Shown here: piece after piece, positions 32,484 through 41,673 of the stretch
How positions within the stretch are numbered: position 1 is the first letter of the stretch
Layout of the letters: every line of letters starts with the position of its first letter
Assembly (NCBI GenBank): GCA_910589075.1
Contig: CAJUSK010000034.1
Coordinates: 186,001 to 250,000, forward strand
DNA: 64,000 nucleotides
Origin: an uncultured Lachnospiraceae bacterium
Lineage (GTDB): Bacteria > Bacillota > Clostridia > Lachnospirales > Lachnospiraceae
Reading direction: 5' to 3'
Position numbers and translations under genes: made by a program
Notes under the pieces: generated by a model
Told to the model about the DNA's origin: nothing
The model's database searches: none
The model's input: only the letters and a program-made list of their open reading frames with translations

Positions 32484-33962
32484 ATGGTTTGTGCTTCCAC
32501 ATTATTGGAGAAAGTTGCATATACTTGTGTACAGGGGAGTCCTGACAGGCAGGTAAGCGCTCTTGTCTATGACTCCAGAAAAATAGAAAAGGATTGTATG
32601 TTTGTCTGCATTGCAGGCGCAAATGCAGACGGCCATGATTTTGCGGCGGAAGCGGTGGAAAAGGGCGCCGGAGTGCTTGTAACGGAAAAAGAGGTGGCAC
32701 TTCCGGAGGGATGTGATGTGACGGTGATCCGGACGGAGGATACCCGATATGCCCTTGCCTTTTTATCCGCCGCCTGGTTTGGGTATCCGGCGCAGGAGAT
32801 GAAAATCATCGGTATTACCGGTACGAAAGGAAAGACGACTACCACATATCTTGTAAAATCTATTCTGGAACATGCGGGCAGAAAGGTGGGCCTGGTCGGA
32901 ACCATTGAATCCATCATCGGAGACAGACATATTCCTGCGGGGAATACCACACCGGAGTCCTATATTTTACAGGGATATTTCAGACAGATGGCAGACCGGG
33001 GGTGTGATACAGTGGTCATGGAAGTGTCTTCCCAGGGCCTGATGATGCACAGGACACAGGGATTTACGTTTGATATGGGGATTTTTACCAATATTGAGCC
33101 GGATCATATCGGACCCAATGAACACAAAGACTTTGATGAATATATGGCTTGCAAGGGGCTTTTGTTCCGGCAGTGCCGGGTGGGGATTGTGAATTGTGAC
33201 GATGCCCACTGGCGGAAGGTCGTGGAGGGGCATACCTGTACATTGGAAACCTTTGGGTTTTCAAAGGAAGCCGATCTGCAGGCGGACAATATGCGTCTTG
33301 TAACAAGGCCGGGCAGTCTGGGGGTGGATTTTGATGTAAAGGGGCTGACAGAGTTGTCTGTGGAGACCAACACACCGGGACGGTTCAGTGTATATAATGC
33401 ATTGACGGCCATTGCCATATGCAGGCATTTTGGAGTTTCCGGAGAGGATATCAGAGAATCGCTGCTCCATGCCCATGTCAGGGGCAGAATTGAAATTGTG
33501 AAGGTGTCGGATGATTTTACGCTGATGATTGATTATGCCCACAATGCCATGGCGTTGGAAAGCCTGCTGGTCACCCTGCGGGAATATCACCCCCACAGGC
33601 TCATTTGTCTCTTTGGCTGCGGCGGCAACCGTTCCAGACTGCGTCGGTATGAGATGGGTGAGGTCAGCGGCCGGCTGGCGGATCTGAGCGTTATCACTTC
33701 CGATAATCCCCGGTTTGAGGAACCACAGGAGATTATAGATGACATCAAAGCAGGGATTGGAAAGACCACAGGCGAATATGTGGAAATTTGTGACAGAAAA
33801 GAGGCCATCCGCTATGTGATTGAACATGGGGAGCCGGGTGATATTATTGTGCTGGCAGGAAAGGGGCATGAAGATTACCAGGAGATCCGGGGAAAGAAAT
33901 ATCCCATGGATGAACGGGTGCTCATCCGGGAAATCTTACAGGAACAGGGAGCCGGTATATGA
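32484..33962 (+). CDS. murE: UDP-MurNAc-tripeptide synthetase, meso-DAP type
   Basis: A 492-residue Mur ligase that adds the third amino acid to the peptidoglycan stem. The ATP loop is GITGTKGKTTTTYLV (about residue 108). NTTPESYILQ, MEVSSQGLMMHR and the carbamylated-lysine region DFDEYMACKG are present. The specificity motif reads TSDNPRFEEP; the DNPR form selects meso-diaminopimelate rather than lysine. KGHEDYQEI near the end is also typical. The gene is outside the division cluster and heads an operon with priA, whose start overlaps its stop by 4 bases. The ATG follows GAGGGA. Confidence 0.95.
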   Translation: MVCASTLLEKVAYTCVQGSPDRQVSALVYDSRKIEKDCMFVCIAGANADGHDFAAEAVEKGAGVLVTEKEVALPEGCDVTVIRTEDTRYALAFLSAAWFGYPAQEMKIIGITGTKGKTTTTYLVKSILEHAGRKVGLVGTIESIIGDRHIPAGNTTPESYILQGYFRQMADRGCDTVVMEVSSQGLMMHRTQGFTFDMGIFTNIEPDHIGPNEHKDFDEYMACKGLLFRQCRVGIVNCDDAHWRKVVEGHTCTLETFGFSKEADLQADNMRLVTRPGSLGVDFDVKGLTELSVETNTPGRFSVYNALTAIAICRHFGVSGEDIRESLLHAHVRGRIEIVKVSDDFTLMIDYAHNAMALESLLVTLREYHPHRLICLFGCGGNRSRLRRYEMGEVSGRLADLSVITSDNPRFEEPQEIIDDIKAGIGKTTGEYVEICDRKEAIRYVIEHGEPGDIIVLAGKGHEDYQEIRGKKYPMDERVLIREILQEQGAGI

Positions 33963-36271
33963 ACCCGGACGGCTCGGTGAGACCGGATGCAGAGGAGCCG
34001 CAGAAGGACGTATACCGGTATGCCAGTGTTATTATTGATATTTCGCATGAGAAGGTGGACCGCCCCTTTCAGTACCGCATACCGGATGCATTGCTGGGAA
34101 AGATTACTGTTGGCACGTGCGTGCAGATCCCTTTCGGAAAGGGCAACCGGGAACGGAGCGGGTATGTGGTGGAACTGACGGACAGTCCGGTATATGCGCC
34201 CGACAGGATCAAAGAGATTATGGATATATCTCCCAGGGGCGCATCAGCCCGAAGCAGACAAATCCTGTTGGCGGCATGGATACGGGAACGATATGGCTCC
34301 ACGATGATCACCGCTCTCAAGACGGTACTCCCTGCCCGGCGGAAAACAAAAGCACAGGAAAAACGCCGGATTGTGCCGGCAGTTACAAAGGATGTAATGG
34401 CGGCGTCTGTGGAAGAATGCCGCAGAAAGCATCAAAGCGCAAGGCTCAGGCTGTTGGAGTGTCTGCAGGCGGATGGGGAAATCTCATACGAATATGCTAC
34501 AAAGACCCTTGCCGTAAGTTCCTCCGTTATACGGGCGGTGGAACAGATGGGAATTGTGACAGTTGTGTCGGAAACTTTATACCGCAATCCGGTGAACCGG
34601 TATGGAACGGCAGGAACCCCTGTGATATTGAGCAGTGAGCAGCAGGCGGTGGTGGAAGCTGTTCTTGCGGATTACGGACAGGGAAAGACAGGGACGTATC
34701 TGGTTCATGGCATCACCGGCAGCGGCAAGACAGAGGTTTATATGGAGTTGATTGCCGGAATCATAGCGCTGGGCAGGCAGGCGATTATGCTGATTCCGGA
34801 GATTGCCTTAACCTATCAGACCGTATCCCGCTTTACGGCCAGATTCGGGGCGCGGGTATCCGTGCTGCATTCCAGGCTTTCCGCAGGCGAGCGGTACGAC
34901 CAGTGTGAGAGGGCGGCCAGAGGGGAGATTGATGTGATGATCGGCCCACGGTCAGCGCTTTTTACACCTTTTGAACGTCTGGGCCTGATTATTATGGACG
35001 AAGAACATGAAAACAGTTACAAGAGTGAGTCCATGCCGAAATATCACGCCAGAGAAGCGGCGGAAAAGCTGGCGTCCCTTTGCGGGGCCAGCCTTGTACT
35101 GGGGTCTGCAACACCGTCACTGGAAGCCTATTATGCCTCAGAGCAGGGGCGGATACGACGGTTTACTCTGACAAAGCGGCTGACGGGAGGAAGGCTTCCC
35201 CAGGTATATGTGGAGGACTTACGGGAAGAACTCCGGCAGGGGAACCGTTCCGTTTTCAGTGCCAGACTGCAAAATCTTCTGGAACAGCGTCTGCAGGCGG
35301 GGGAACAGAGCATCCTGTTTTTAAACCGGCGGGGCTATGCGGGATTTGTATCCTGTCGTGCCTGCGGCCATGTGATGAAATGCCCCCACTGTGATGTATC
35401 TCTGTCGGAACATGGAGGCGGGCGTCTGAGCTGTCATTACTGTGGGTATGAACAGCCGGCTGTCAGCCGATGCCCGATATGTGGTTCCGGGTATATTATG
35501 GGATTCCGGGCGGGGACGGAGCAGATTGAGGCCACATTACACCGTCTCTGGCCACAGGCGCGGGTATTGCGGATGGATGCGGATACCACAAGAAAAAAAG
35601 GCAGTTTTGAAGAAATCCTGGCGGCTTTTGCCCAGGGCAAAGCCGATATACTGGTGGGAACACAGATGATTGTCAAAGGGCATGATTTTCCCAATGTTAC
35701 CCTGGTGGGGATTCTGGCGGCAGATTTGTCACTGCATGCAGGAGACTATCGGGCAGGCGAACGCACTTTTCAGCTTCTGACGCAGGCAGCGGGCCGGGCG
35801 GGCCGGGGAAAGCGGCCGGGCGAGGTGGTGATTCAGACTTATCAGCCGGAGCACCACAGCATCGTATACGCAGCCCGGCAGGACTATGAGGGGTTTTATG
35901 AGGAAGAGATGGCATATCGGTCTCTGCTTGGGTATCCGCCGGCGGGGCATATGCTGGCAGCGCTGGTACTGTCTGCCGAGGAAGAACGGGGAGCGGCCCT
36001 GGCCCGGTGGCTGGTGAAAAAAGCAGGACGTCTTGCACTGGAAATACAGGGCCCCCAGGTACAAAAAGTCTTACCGGCAATACAGATTATCGGGCCTTCA
36101 CAGGCGGCGATTGCAAAAATAGGCGATCAATATCGTATGATATTTTATATAAAAAGCAATGATGGCAATGTGCTGATACGGATCAGAGATGCGTTGGAGA
36201 GACGTCTGGGAGAGATACACTGCCGGACGGAGACAGTCCAGTTCGATTTTGACCCTATGATCAGCTATTAA
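33959..36271 (+). CDS. priA: primosomal replication helicase PriA
   Basis: A 770-residue helicase that restarts stalled forks. Residues 20-110 are the DNA 3'-end-binding domain (VDRPFQYRIPDALLGKITVG). The helicase core has Walker A HGITGSGKTEVYMEL (about residue 255), DEEHENSYKSE and LGSATPSLEAYY. Two zinc sites follow (CRACGHVMKCPHC, CHYCGYEQPAVSRCPIC), then VGTQMIVKGHDFPNVTLVGI and QAAGRAGRG. It overlaps murE by ATGA and precedes def by 23 bases. Confidence 0.97.
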   Translation: MNPDGSVRPDAEEPQKDVYRYASVIIDISHEKVDRPFQYRIPDALLGKITVGTCVQIPFGKGNRERSGYVVELTDSPVYAPDRIKEIMDISPRGASARSRQILLAAWIRERYGSTMITALKTVLPARRKTKAQEKRRIVPAVTKDVMAASVEECRRKHQSARLRLLECLQADGEISYEYATKTLAVSSSVIRAVEQMGIVTVVSETLYRNPVNRYGTAGTPVILSSEQQAVVEAVLADYGQGKTGTYLVHGITGSGKTEVYMELIAGIIALGRQAIMLIPEIALTYQTVSRFTARFGARVSVLHSRLSAGERYDQCERAARGEIDVMIGPRSALFTPFERLGLIIMDEEHENSYKSESMPKYHAREAAEKLASLCGASLVLGSATPSLEAYYASEQGRIRRFTLTKRLTGGRLPQVYVEDLREELRQGNRSVFSARLQNLLEQRLQAGEQSILFLNRRGYAGFVSCRACGHVMKCPHCDVSLSEHGGGRLSCHYCGYEQPAVSRCPICGSGYIMGFRAGTEQIEATLHRLWPQARVLRMDADTTRKKGSFEEILAAFAQGKADILVGTQMIVKGHDFPNVTLVGILAADLSLHAGDYRAGERTFQLLTQAAGRAGRGKRPGEVVIQTYQPEHHSIVYAARQDYEGFYEEEMAYRSLLGYPPAGHMLAALVLSAEEERGAALARWLVKKAGRLALEIQGPQVQKVLPAIQIIGPSQAAIAKIGDQYRMIFYIKSNDGNVLIRIRDALERRLGEIHCRTETVQFDFDPMISY

Positions 36272-36294
36272 CAGCAGGAGAAGGAGATGGGTAT

Positions 36295-36771
36295 ATGGCA
36301 ATCAGAAATATCCGGATCATCGGAGATGAAGTATTAAAAAAAACATGTAAAGAAGTAAAAGAGATAACACCGCGTATCAGTCAGTTGATTGACGATATGC
36401 TGGATACAATGTACGAGGCAAACGGTGTGGGTCTGGCTGCTTCGCAGGTGGGCATCCTGAAGCGGATCGTGGTCATTGATACGGAAGGAGGTTGTCCCTA
36501 TGTGCTGATCAATCCCCGTATACTGGAGACAAGCGGCGAGCAGACCGGACAGGAGGCATGTCTGAGTGTGCCTGGAAAAACAGGTGTTGTGACACGTCCG
36601 AATTATGTAAAGGTGAGAGCATATGATGAGGAGATGCAGCCATTTGAACTGGAAGGGACAGAGCTTCTGGCACGGGCGATCTGCCATGAGGTGGAGCATC
36701 TGGACGGCTGCCTGTATGTGGAACGGGTAGAGGGCGAACTGATGGATGTGGAAGACCTGGAAGAGGAGTGA
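36295..36771 (+). CDS. def: peptide deformylase
   Basis: A 158-residue iron/zinc enzyme that removes the formyl group from new proteins. All three motifs are present: GVGLAASQVG, EACLSVPG and HEVEHLDG (about residues 131-138), where the usual Ile/Asp positions are Val/Glu. The ATG at 36295 has AAGGAG upstream. fmt follows after 4 bases; the pair adds and removes the formyl group. Confidence 0.97.
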   Translation: MAIRNIRIIGDEVLKKTCKEVKEITPRISQLIDDMLDTMYEANGVGLAASQVGILKRIVVIDTEGGCPYVLINPRILETSGEQTGQEACLSVPGKTGVVTRPNYVKVRAYDEEMQPFELEGTELLARAICHEVEHLDGCLYVERVEGELMDVEDLEEE

Positions 36772-36775
36772 GCGC

Positions 36776-37753
36776 ATGAAAATATTGTTTATGGGGACCC
36801 CTGAATTTGCCAGAGGGGCGCTGCAGGCCATTCTGGATGCGGGGCATGAAGTGGTATGTGTGGTAACGCAGCCCGACAGACCCAGCGGCAGAGGGCGGGC
36901 AGTGAAGTATACGCCGGTGAAGGAACTGGCAGTGGAGCGTGGGATTCCCGTACTGCAGCCGGTGAAAATCAGAACCCCGGAGTCGGTAGCCCGGCTTTTG
37001 CAATATCCGGCAGATTTGTTCGTGGTGGCGGCTTTCGGCCAGATTCTTTCTTCGGAAATTCTGCACATGCCTTCCTACGGATGTATCAATATCCATGCTT
37101 CCCTGCTGCCAAAGTACCGGGGTGCGGCGCCTATCCAGCAGGCGATTCTGGACGGGGAGACACAGACCGGAGTGACGATTATGCAGATGGAGGAAGGACT
37201 GGACACGGGCGCGATACTGACCTGCGCAGTGGTGCCCATTTTGCCCGGGGATACAGGGGACAGCCTGCATGATAAACTGATGGAGGCCGGCGCGAAACTG
37301 GTGGTGGAAACCATTCCTCTGCTGGAGCAGGGAAGTGTAACGCCCAGGCCGCAGCGGGAAGAAGACGCCTGCTATGCGGGAATGCTCAAGAAAGCGGCAG
37401 GAAAAATAGACTGGAGCCGGGATGCGGCCACACTGGAACGACTGGTGCGGGGACTGAATTCCTGGCCCGGCGCATATACAGATTTTCGAAATAAAACTCT
37501 GAAAATATGGGAAGCACAAATCGGTGAGGCGGCCGGAGACGGGACATTGCAGCCTGGCATCGTGCGGGCTGTGACGAAAGAAACCATTGAGGTGCAGACC
37601 GGGAAAGGGACCCTCATCCTGAAAAGCGTTCAGCCGGAAGGTAAGAAAAAGATGGCAGTAAGAGATTTCCTGCCGGGGTATCCGGTGAAGCCGGGCGAAT
37701 ACCTGAGCGGACAGCCATCTGCGGGGAACGTGGAAACCAAACAGTCAAACTGA
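36776..37753 (+). CDS. fmt: methionyl-tRNA formyltransferase
   Basis: A 325-residue enzyme that formylates initiator Met-tRNA. N-terminal MKILFMGTPEFARGALQAI, the folate-site block INIHASLLPKYRGAAPIQ and GVTIMQMEEGLDTGAIL are diagnostic; the C-terminal domain (residues 205-310) binds tRNA. Start at 36776 follows GAGGAG, 4 bases after the def stop. Confidence 0.97.
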   Translation: MKILFMGTPEFARGALQAILDAGHEVVCVVTQPDRPSGRGRAVKYTPVKELAVERGIPVLQPVKIRTPESVARLLQYPADLFVVAAFGQILSSEILHMPSYGCINIHASLLPKYRGAAPIQQAILDGETQTGVTIMQMEEGLDTGAILTCAVVPILPGDTGDSLHDKLMEAGAKLVVETIPLLEQGSVTPRPQREEDACYAGMLKKAAGKIDWSRDAATLERLVRGLNSWPGAYTDFRNKTLKIWEAQIGEAAGDGTLQPGIVRAVTKETIEVQTGKGTLILKSVQPEGKKKMAVRDFLPGYPVKPGEYLSGQPSAGNVETKQSN

Positions 37754-37768
37754 GAAGGAGTGATGTTT

Positions 37769-38479
37769 ATGATGCCATATCACGGTTATGGATATTATTT
37801 TGATCCCACATATATATTGGTGATCATTGGCGCAGTGCTGTCTATTCTGGCCTCCGCAAAGGTAAAAAGCACATATCGCAAGTATGCGCATGTGCGCAAT
37901 ATGGCCGGGCTGACCGGCGCACAGGCGGCGGAACGGATTCTGTATCAGGCAGGTATCCGGGATGTGCGGATCGAACATGTAAGAGGGAGTCTGACAGATC
38001 ACTATGATCCTTCCAGAAAGGTGGTCCGGCTCTCGGATGACACATATGGTTCCACTTCCGTGGCGGCGGTGGGCGTGGCGGCGCATGAGTGCGGCCATGT
38101 GCTCCAACACCAGGAAGGCTATGCGCCGCTGAAATTCAGGACTGCTCTGGTACCGGCGGCCAACATCGGTTCCAGATTGGGGATTCCGCTGATTCTGATC
38201 GGCATTTTACTGGGGTATAACCAGGCGCTTGTTTCCATCGGCATATGGGTGTTTGCTCTGGCAGTTCTCTTCCAGCTGGTGACCCTTCCGGTGGAATTTG
38301 ACGCATCCAGCAGAGCTGTCCGGATACTGGATCGGCAGAGGATGCTGGTGGGCGGGGAAGTGGCGCAGTGCAGACAGGTATTGAATGCAGCCGCCCTTAC
38401 CTATGTGGCAGCCGCCGCGGCTTCCATTTTGCAGCTTCTGCGTCTTGTCTGCCTGTTTGGCGGAAGAAGGAACGACTGA
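37769..38479 (+). CDS. yugP: YugP-type zinc metallopeptidase, membrane-bound
   Basis: A 236-residue membrane protein with hydrophobic segments at about 13-30, 130-165 and 210-230, and a zinc site AAHECGHVLQH (HExGH type, about residue 106). DSSSRAV-type sequence (EFDASSRAVRILD) follows the family. Its substrate is unknown. Several ATGs occur at the start; that at 37769 has AAGGAG 8 bases upstream. The stop overlaps the rsmB start (TGATG). Confidence 0.9.
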   Translation: MMPYHGYGYYFDPTYILVIIGAVLSILASAKVKSTYRKYAHVRNMAGLTGAQAAERILYQAGIRDVRIEHVRGSLTDHYDPSRKVVRLSDDTYGSTSVAAVGVAAHECGHVLQHQEGYAPLKFRTALVPAANIGSRLGIPLILIGILLGYNQALVSIGIWVFALAVLFQLVTLPVEFDASSRAVRILDRQRMLVGGEVAQCRQVLNAAALTYVAAAAASILQLLRLVCLFGGRRND

Positions 38480-39849
38480 TGAAGGGCGGAAGCAGGCAGG
38501 GCAGTGTGAATGCCAGGGAACTGGTGCTGGACGCATTGATGTCGATTGTAAAAGAAGAGGAATACAGCCATGTGGTGATCGGCGGTATCCTTGACAAATA
38601 TAATTATCTGGAGACACAGGAGAAGGCGTTTATCAAACGTCTTACAGAAGGGACACTGGAGCGAAGGACAGAACTGGACTATTGTATTGACAGTGTTTCT
38701 TCTCTTCCGGTGAAAAAAATGAAGCCTCTGATCCGGGAATTGTTGCGTATGGGCGCATATCAGATTCTCTATATGGATGCGGTGCCGGACAGCGCCGTCT
38801 GTAATGAGGCGGTGAAGCTGGCAGGCAGGCGGGGATTTTCTTCTCTGAAAGGATTTGTGAACGGTGTGCTGCGCAGCCTCTGCAGAAATAAAGAGAGTAT
38901 TGTCTATCCGGACAGAGCTGCGGACAGAAGGGCATATCTGTCCATCCGGTATTCCATGCCCCGTTGGATCATTGAAAAATGGGACAGGGAACAGGGTCAG
39001 GAGAACACAGAATTGATTTTGCAGGGACTGCTGGAAGAGAAGCCCGTCACAGTCCGCTTCAGAAACTGCCATGAGGACGGGCAGACAGAAGCTGTCAGGC
39101 AGGAACTGGCAAAAGGCAATGTCCGGGCTGTGGAGAGCGGCATTCTGCCCTATGCTTTTTATCTGGAGCGGACAGAAGGCATGAAAAATATTCCGGCGTT
39201 TGTATCCGGCAGGATAACCGTACAGGATGTCAGTTCCATGCTGGCTGTGGAAGGCGCGGGGATTCACCCAGATGACTACGTGATGGATTTGTGTGCCGCG
39301 CCTGGCGGAAAAGCCATATTTGCAGCGGAAAAGGCATACAGGGGCCAGGTACTGGCACGGGATGTCTCCGCCGGACGGCTGTCCCTTCTGGAAGAGACTG
39401 CGGGCAGACTGGGAATTGAGAATCTGACCCTGCAACAGTGGGATGCAACGGATTTCGATCCGGAAAAAGAAGGTGTGGCGGATGTGGTGCTGGTCGATGC
39501 GCCCTGTTCCGGCCTGGGCGTTATCGGGAAAAAAAGAGACATTAAATACCGTATTACACCAAAGGCAATAGAGGAAGTGGCCTTACTCCAAAAGCGTATT
39601 CTGGAACAGGCCAGCCGCTATGTAAAGCCTGGCGGCGTGCTTCTGTATTCCACCTGTACTATATCCCAGGCGGAAAACGGGGAAATCCGCAGATGGTTTC
39701 TGGAGCGGTTTCCATTCTGGGAGGACAGTCTGGAGCCGTATCTGCCAAAGGCCTGTCACAGTGGTACGACCGGACAGGGATATATCCAGTTTCTGCCGGG
39801 CGTACATGGTATGGACGGATTTTTTATTGCACGGTTTGTGCGGGAATGA
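38479..39849 (+). CDS. rsmB: 16S rRNA m5C967 methyltransferase
   Basis: A 456-residue enzyme: residues 1-145 are the NusB-like RNA-binding domain (ARELVLDALMSIVKEEEYSH, EKAFIKRLTEGTLERR), the rest a SAM methyltransferase with DLCAAPGGKAIFAAE. The two cysteines are in VDAPCSGLGVIGKK and LLYSTCTISQAENGE (nucleophile). Start overlaps the yugP stop and the end overlaps rlmN by 4 bases. Confidence 0.96.
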   Translation: MKGGSRQGSVNARELVLDALMSIVKEEEYSHVVIGGILDKYNYLETQEKAFIKRLTEGTLERRTELDYCIDSVSSLPVKKMKPLIRELLRMGAYQILYMDAVPDSAVCNEAVKLAGRRGFSSLKGFVNGVLRSLCRNKESIVYPDRAADRRAYLSIRYSMPRWIIEKWDREQGQENTELILQGLLEEKPVTVRFRNCHEDGQTEAVRQELAKGNVRAVESGILPYAFYLERTEGMKNIPAFVSGRITVQDVSSMLAVEGAGIHPDDYVMDLCAAPGGKAIFAAEKAYRGQVLARDVSAGRLSLLEETAGRLGIENLTLQQWDATDFDPEKEGVADVVLVDAPCSGLGVIGKKRDIKYRITPKAIEEVALLQKRILEQASRYVKPGGVLLYSTCTISQAENGEIRRWFLERFPFWEDSLEPYLPKACHSGTTGQGYIQFLPGVHGMDGFFIARFVRE

Positions 39850-40907
39850 TAAAAGAAATGTTGAAAACAGACATCAAATCACTTACAATAGAAGAACTGC
39901 AAAAAGAATTACAGGGAATGGGTGAGAAACCTTTTCGTGGTGCGCAGATCTATGAATGGCTGCATGGAAAACTGGCGCGGACATTTGAAGAGATGAGCAA
40001 TCTGCCAAAAAACCTGCGCCGGCGTCTGGAAGAGCGATTCCTGCTTGTGGCACTGGAGCCGGTGCAGGTGCTGGAGTCCCGTCTGGACGGGACGAGGAAA
40101 TATCTGTTCCGCCTGTGGGACGGCCATGTCATAGAAAGTGTGTTTATGCGGTATCATCACGGCAACAGCCTGTGCATTTCTTCTCAGGTGGGGTGCCGGA
40201 TGGGATGCAGGTTTTGCGCTTCCACACTGGATGGCCTGGCCAGGTCCCTTCTCCCCTCGGAGATGTTGGATCAGGTATATGCCGCTTCCCGCCATACGGG
40301 AGAGCGGATTTCCAATGTGGTGGTGATGGGCACGGGAGAACCGCTGGATAATTATGACAATCTTCTGCGCTTTATGGAGTTGTTGTCGGATGCGCGGGGA
40401 CTCCATATCAGCAGGCGCAGTATAACGGTGTCCACCTGTGGGATTGTACCGGCGATGCGGCGTCTGGCAGATGAAAAACTGCAGATTACGCTGGCATTAT
40501 CCCTTCACGCCGTAACAGATGAAAAACGGCGGGCACTGATGCCTGTCGCCAACCGGTATCCGCTGGATGAAGTTTTGTCCGCCTGTGAATATTATCAGGA
40601 ACAGACAGGCCGCCGGATGACCTTTGAGTACAGTCTGGCGGAAGGTGTGAATGATACGGATGAGGACGCCGCAGGGCTGGCACGCCTGGCAGGGAGGCTG
40701 AGCTGCCATGTCAATCTGATTCTGATCAACCCGGTTTCCGAACGGGATTTTTCTGCGCCCAGGCGGGCCCGGGCAGAAGCATTTAAAAATAAACTTGAAA
40801 AAAACAGAATTAATGTTACCATTAGAAGGGAAATGGGACGCGATATCAATGGCGCATGCGGCCAGCTCAGACATGGGTATATAAAAAACGGACAGCAGGA
40901 GGCGTAA
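39846..40907 (+). CDS. rlmN: 23S rRNA/tRNA adenine C2-methyltransferase
   Basis: A 353-residue radical-SAM enzyme methylating A2503 of 23S rRNA. The cluster motif is CRMGCRFCAS (about residue 117). VVVMGTGEPLDNYDNLLRF, ITVSTCGIVPAMRRL and ITLALSLHAVTDEKR are family blocks, and the catalytic cysteine is in NGACGQLRHGY near the C-terminus. It starts within the rsmB stop (ATGA). Confidence 0.97.
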   Translation: MIKEMLKTDIKSLTIEELQKELQGMGEKPFRGAQIYEWLHGKLARTFEEMSNLPKNLRRRLEERFLLVALEPVQVLESRLDGTRKYLFRLWDGHVIESVFMRYHHGNSLCISSQVGCRMGCRFCASTLDGLARSLLPSEMLDQVYAASRHTGERISNVVVMGTGEPLDNYDNLLRFMELLSDARGLHISRRSITVSTCGIVPAMRRLADEKLQITLALSLHAVTDEKRRALMPVANRYPLDEVLSACEYYQEQTGRRMTFEYSLAEGVNDTDEDAAGLARLAGRLSCHVNLILINPVSERDFSAPRRARAEAFKNKLEKNRINVTIRREMGRDINGACGQLRHGYIKNGQQEA

Positions 40908-40909
40908 AA

Positions 40910-41656
40910 GTGGTACAGGCATTTTCCATTACGGATATTGGAAAACGGAGAAAATTGAATCAGGATTATGTGTTTGTATCGGTGAGTCCCATTGGGGCGC
41001 TGCCGAATCTGTTTATTGTAGCGGACGGCATGGGAGGCCATAATGCGGGCGATTATGCGTCCAAATATACAGTGGAGATGATTGAGCGGCAAATCCGTGA
41101 ATCAGAGCTGAGGGAACCTGTAAGCATACTGGACGAGGCTATCTGCAGAGCCAATGACTACATCCGCTCCATGGCCAGGGAAGATATACATCTCTCCGGA
41201 ATGGGAACGACAGTGGTGGCGGCTACGCTGGAGCAGGCAGGCCTGCAGGTTGCCAATGTGGGGGACAGCCGTTTATATATAGCTAATGAAAAAGAAATCA
41301 GACAGATAACAAGGGACCACTCTCTTGTGGAAGAGATGGTGCGCATGGGAGGCATCGACAGGGTAACTGCCAGAAGCCATCCGGACAGAAACATTATCAC
41401 ACGGGCAATTGGCGCGCTGGACACAGTGGAAGCAGATTTTTTCCAGGTGGATCTGTATCCGGGGGATATCATTCTGCTTTGCTCCGACGGACTGACCAAT
41501 ATGCTGGAGGATGAGGAAATCCGGCGGATTGTGACGGGTACGGGCAGTCTTTCCGAAAAGGGGAAGCAGCTCGTTTGTGCGGCAAATGACAATGGCGGCA
41601 GGGATAATATTGCGGTGATTCTGATCAATCCGTTTGCAGATCAGGATGAAGAGTAG
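40910..41656 (+). CDS. prpC: PP2C-type serine/threonine phosphatase
   Basis: A 248-residue metal-dependent phosphatase that reverses phosphorylation by the PASTA kinase encoded next. Metal-binding motifs are ADGMGGHNAGDYAS, GTTVVAATLE, NVGDSRLYIANE, LLCSDGLTNML and NGGRDNIAVILI. The start is a GTG with AGGAGG 7 bases before it, 2 bases after the rlmN stop. Confidence 0.96.
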   Translation: MVQAFSITDIGKRRKLNQDYVFVSVSPIGALPNLFIVADGMGGHNAGDYASKYTVEMIERQIRESELREPVSILDEAICRANDYIRSMAREDIHLSGMGTTVVAATLEQAGLQVANVGDSRLYIANEKEIRQITRDHSLVEEMVRMGGIDRVTARSHPDRNIITRAIGALDTVEADFFQVDLYPGDIILLCSDGLTNMLEDEEIRRIVTGTGSLSEKGKQLVCAANDNGGRDNIAVILINPFADQDEE

Positions 41657-41673
41657 TTACTGTGGAGGTCAAA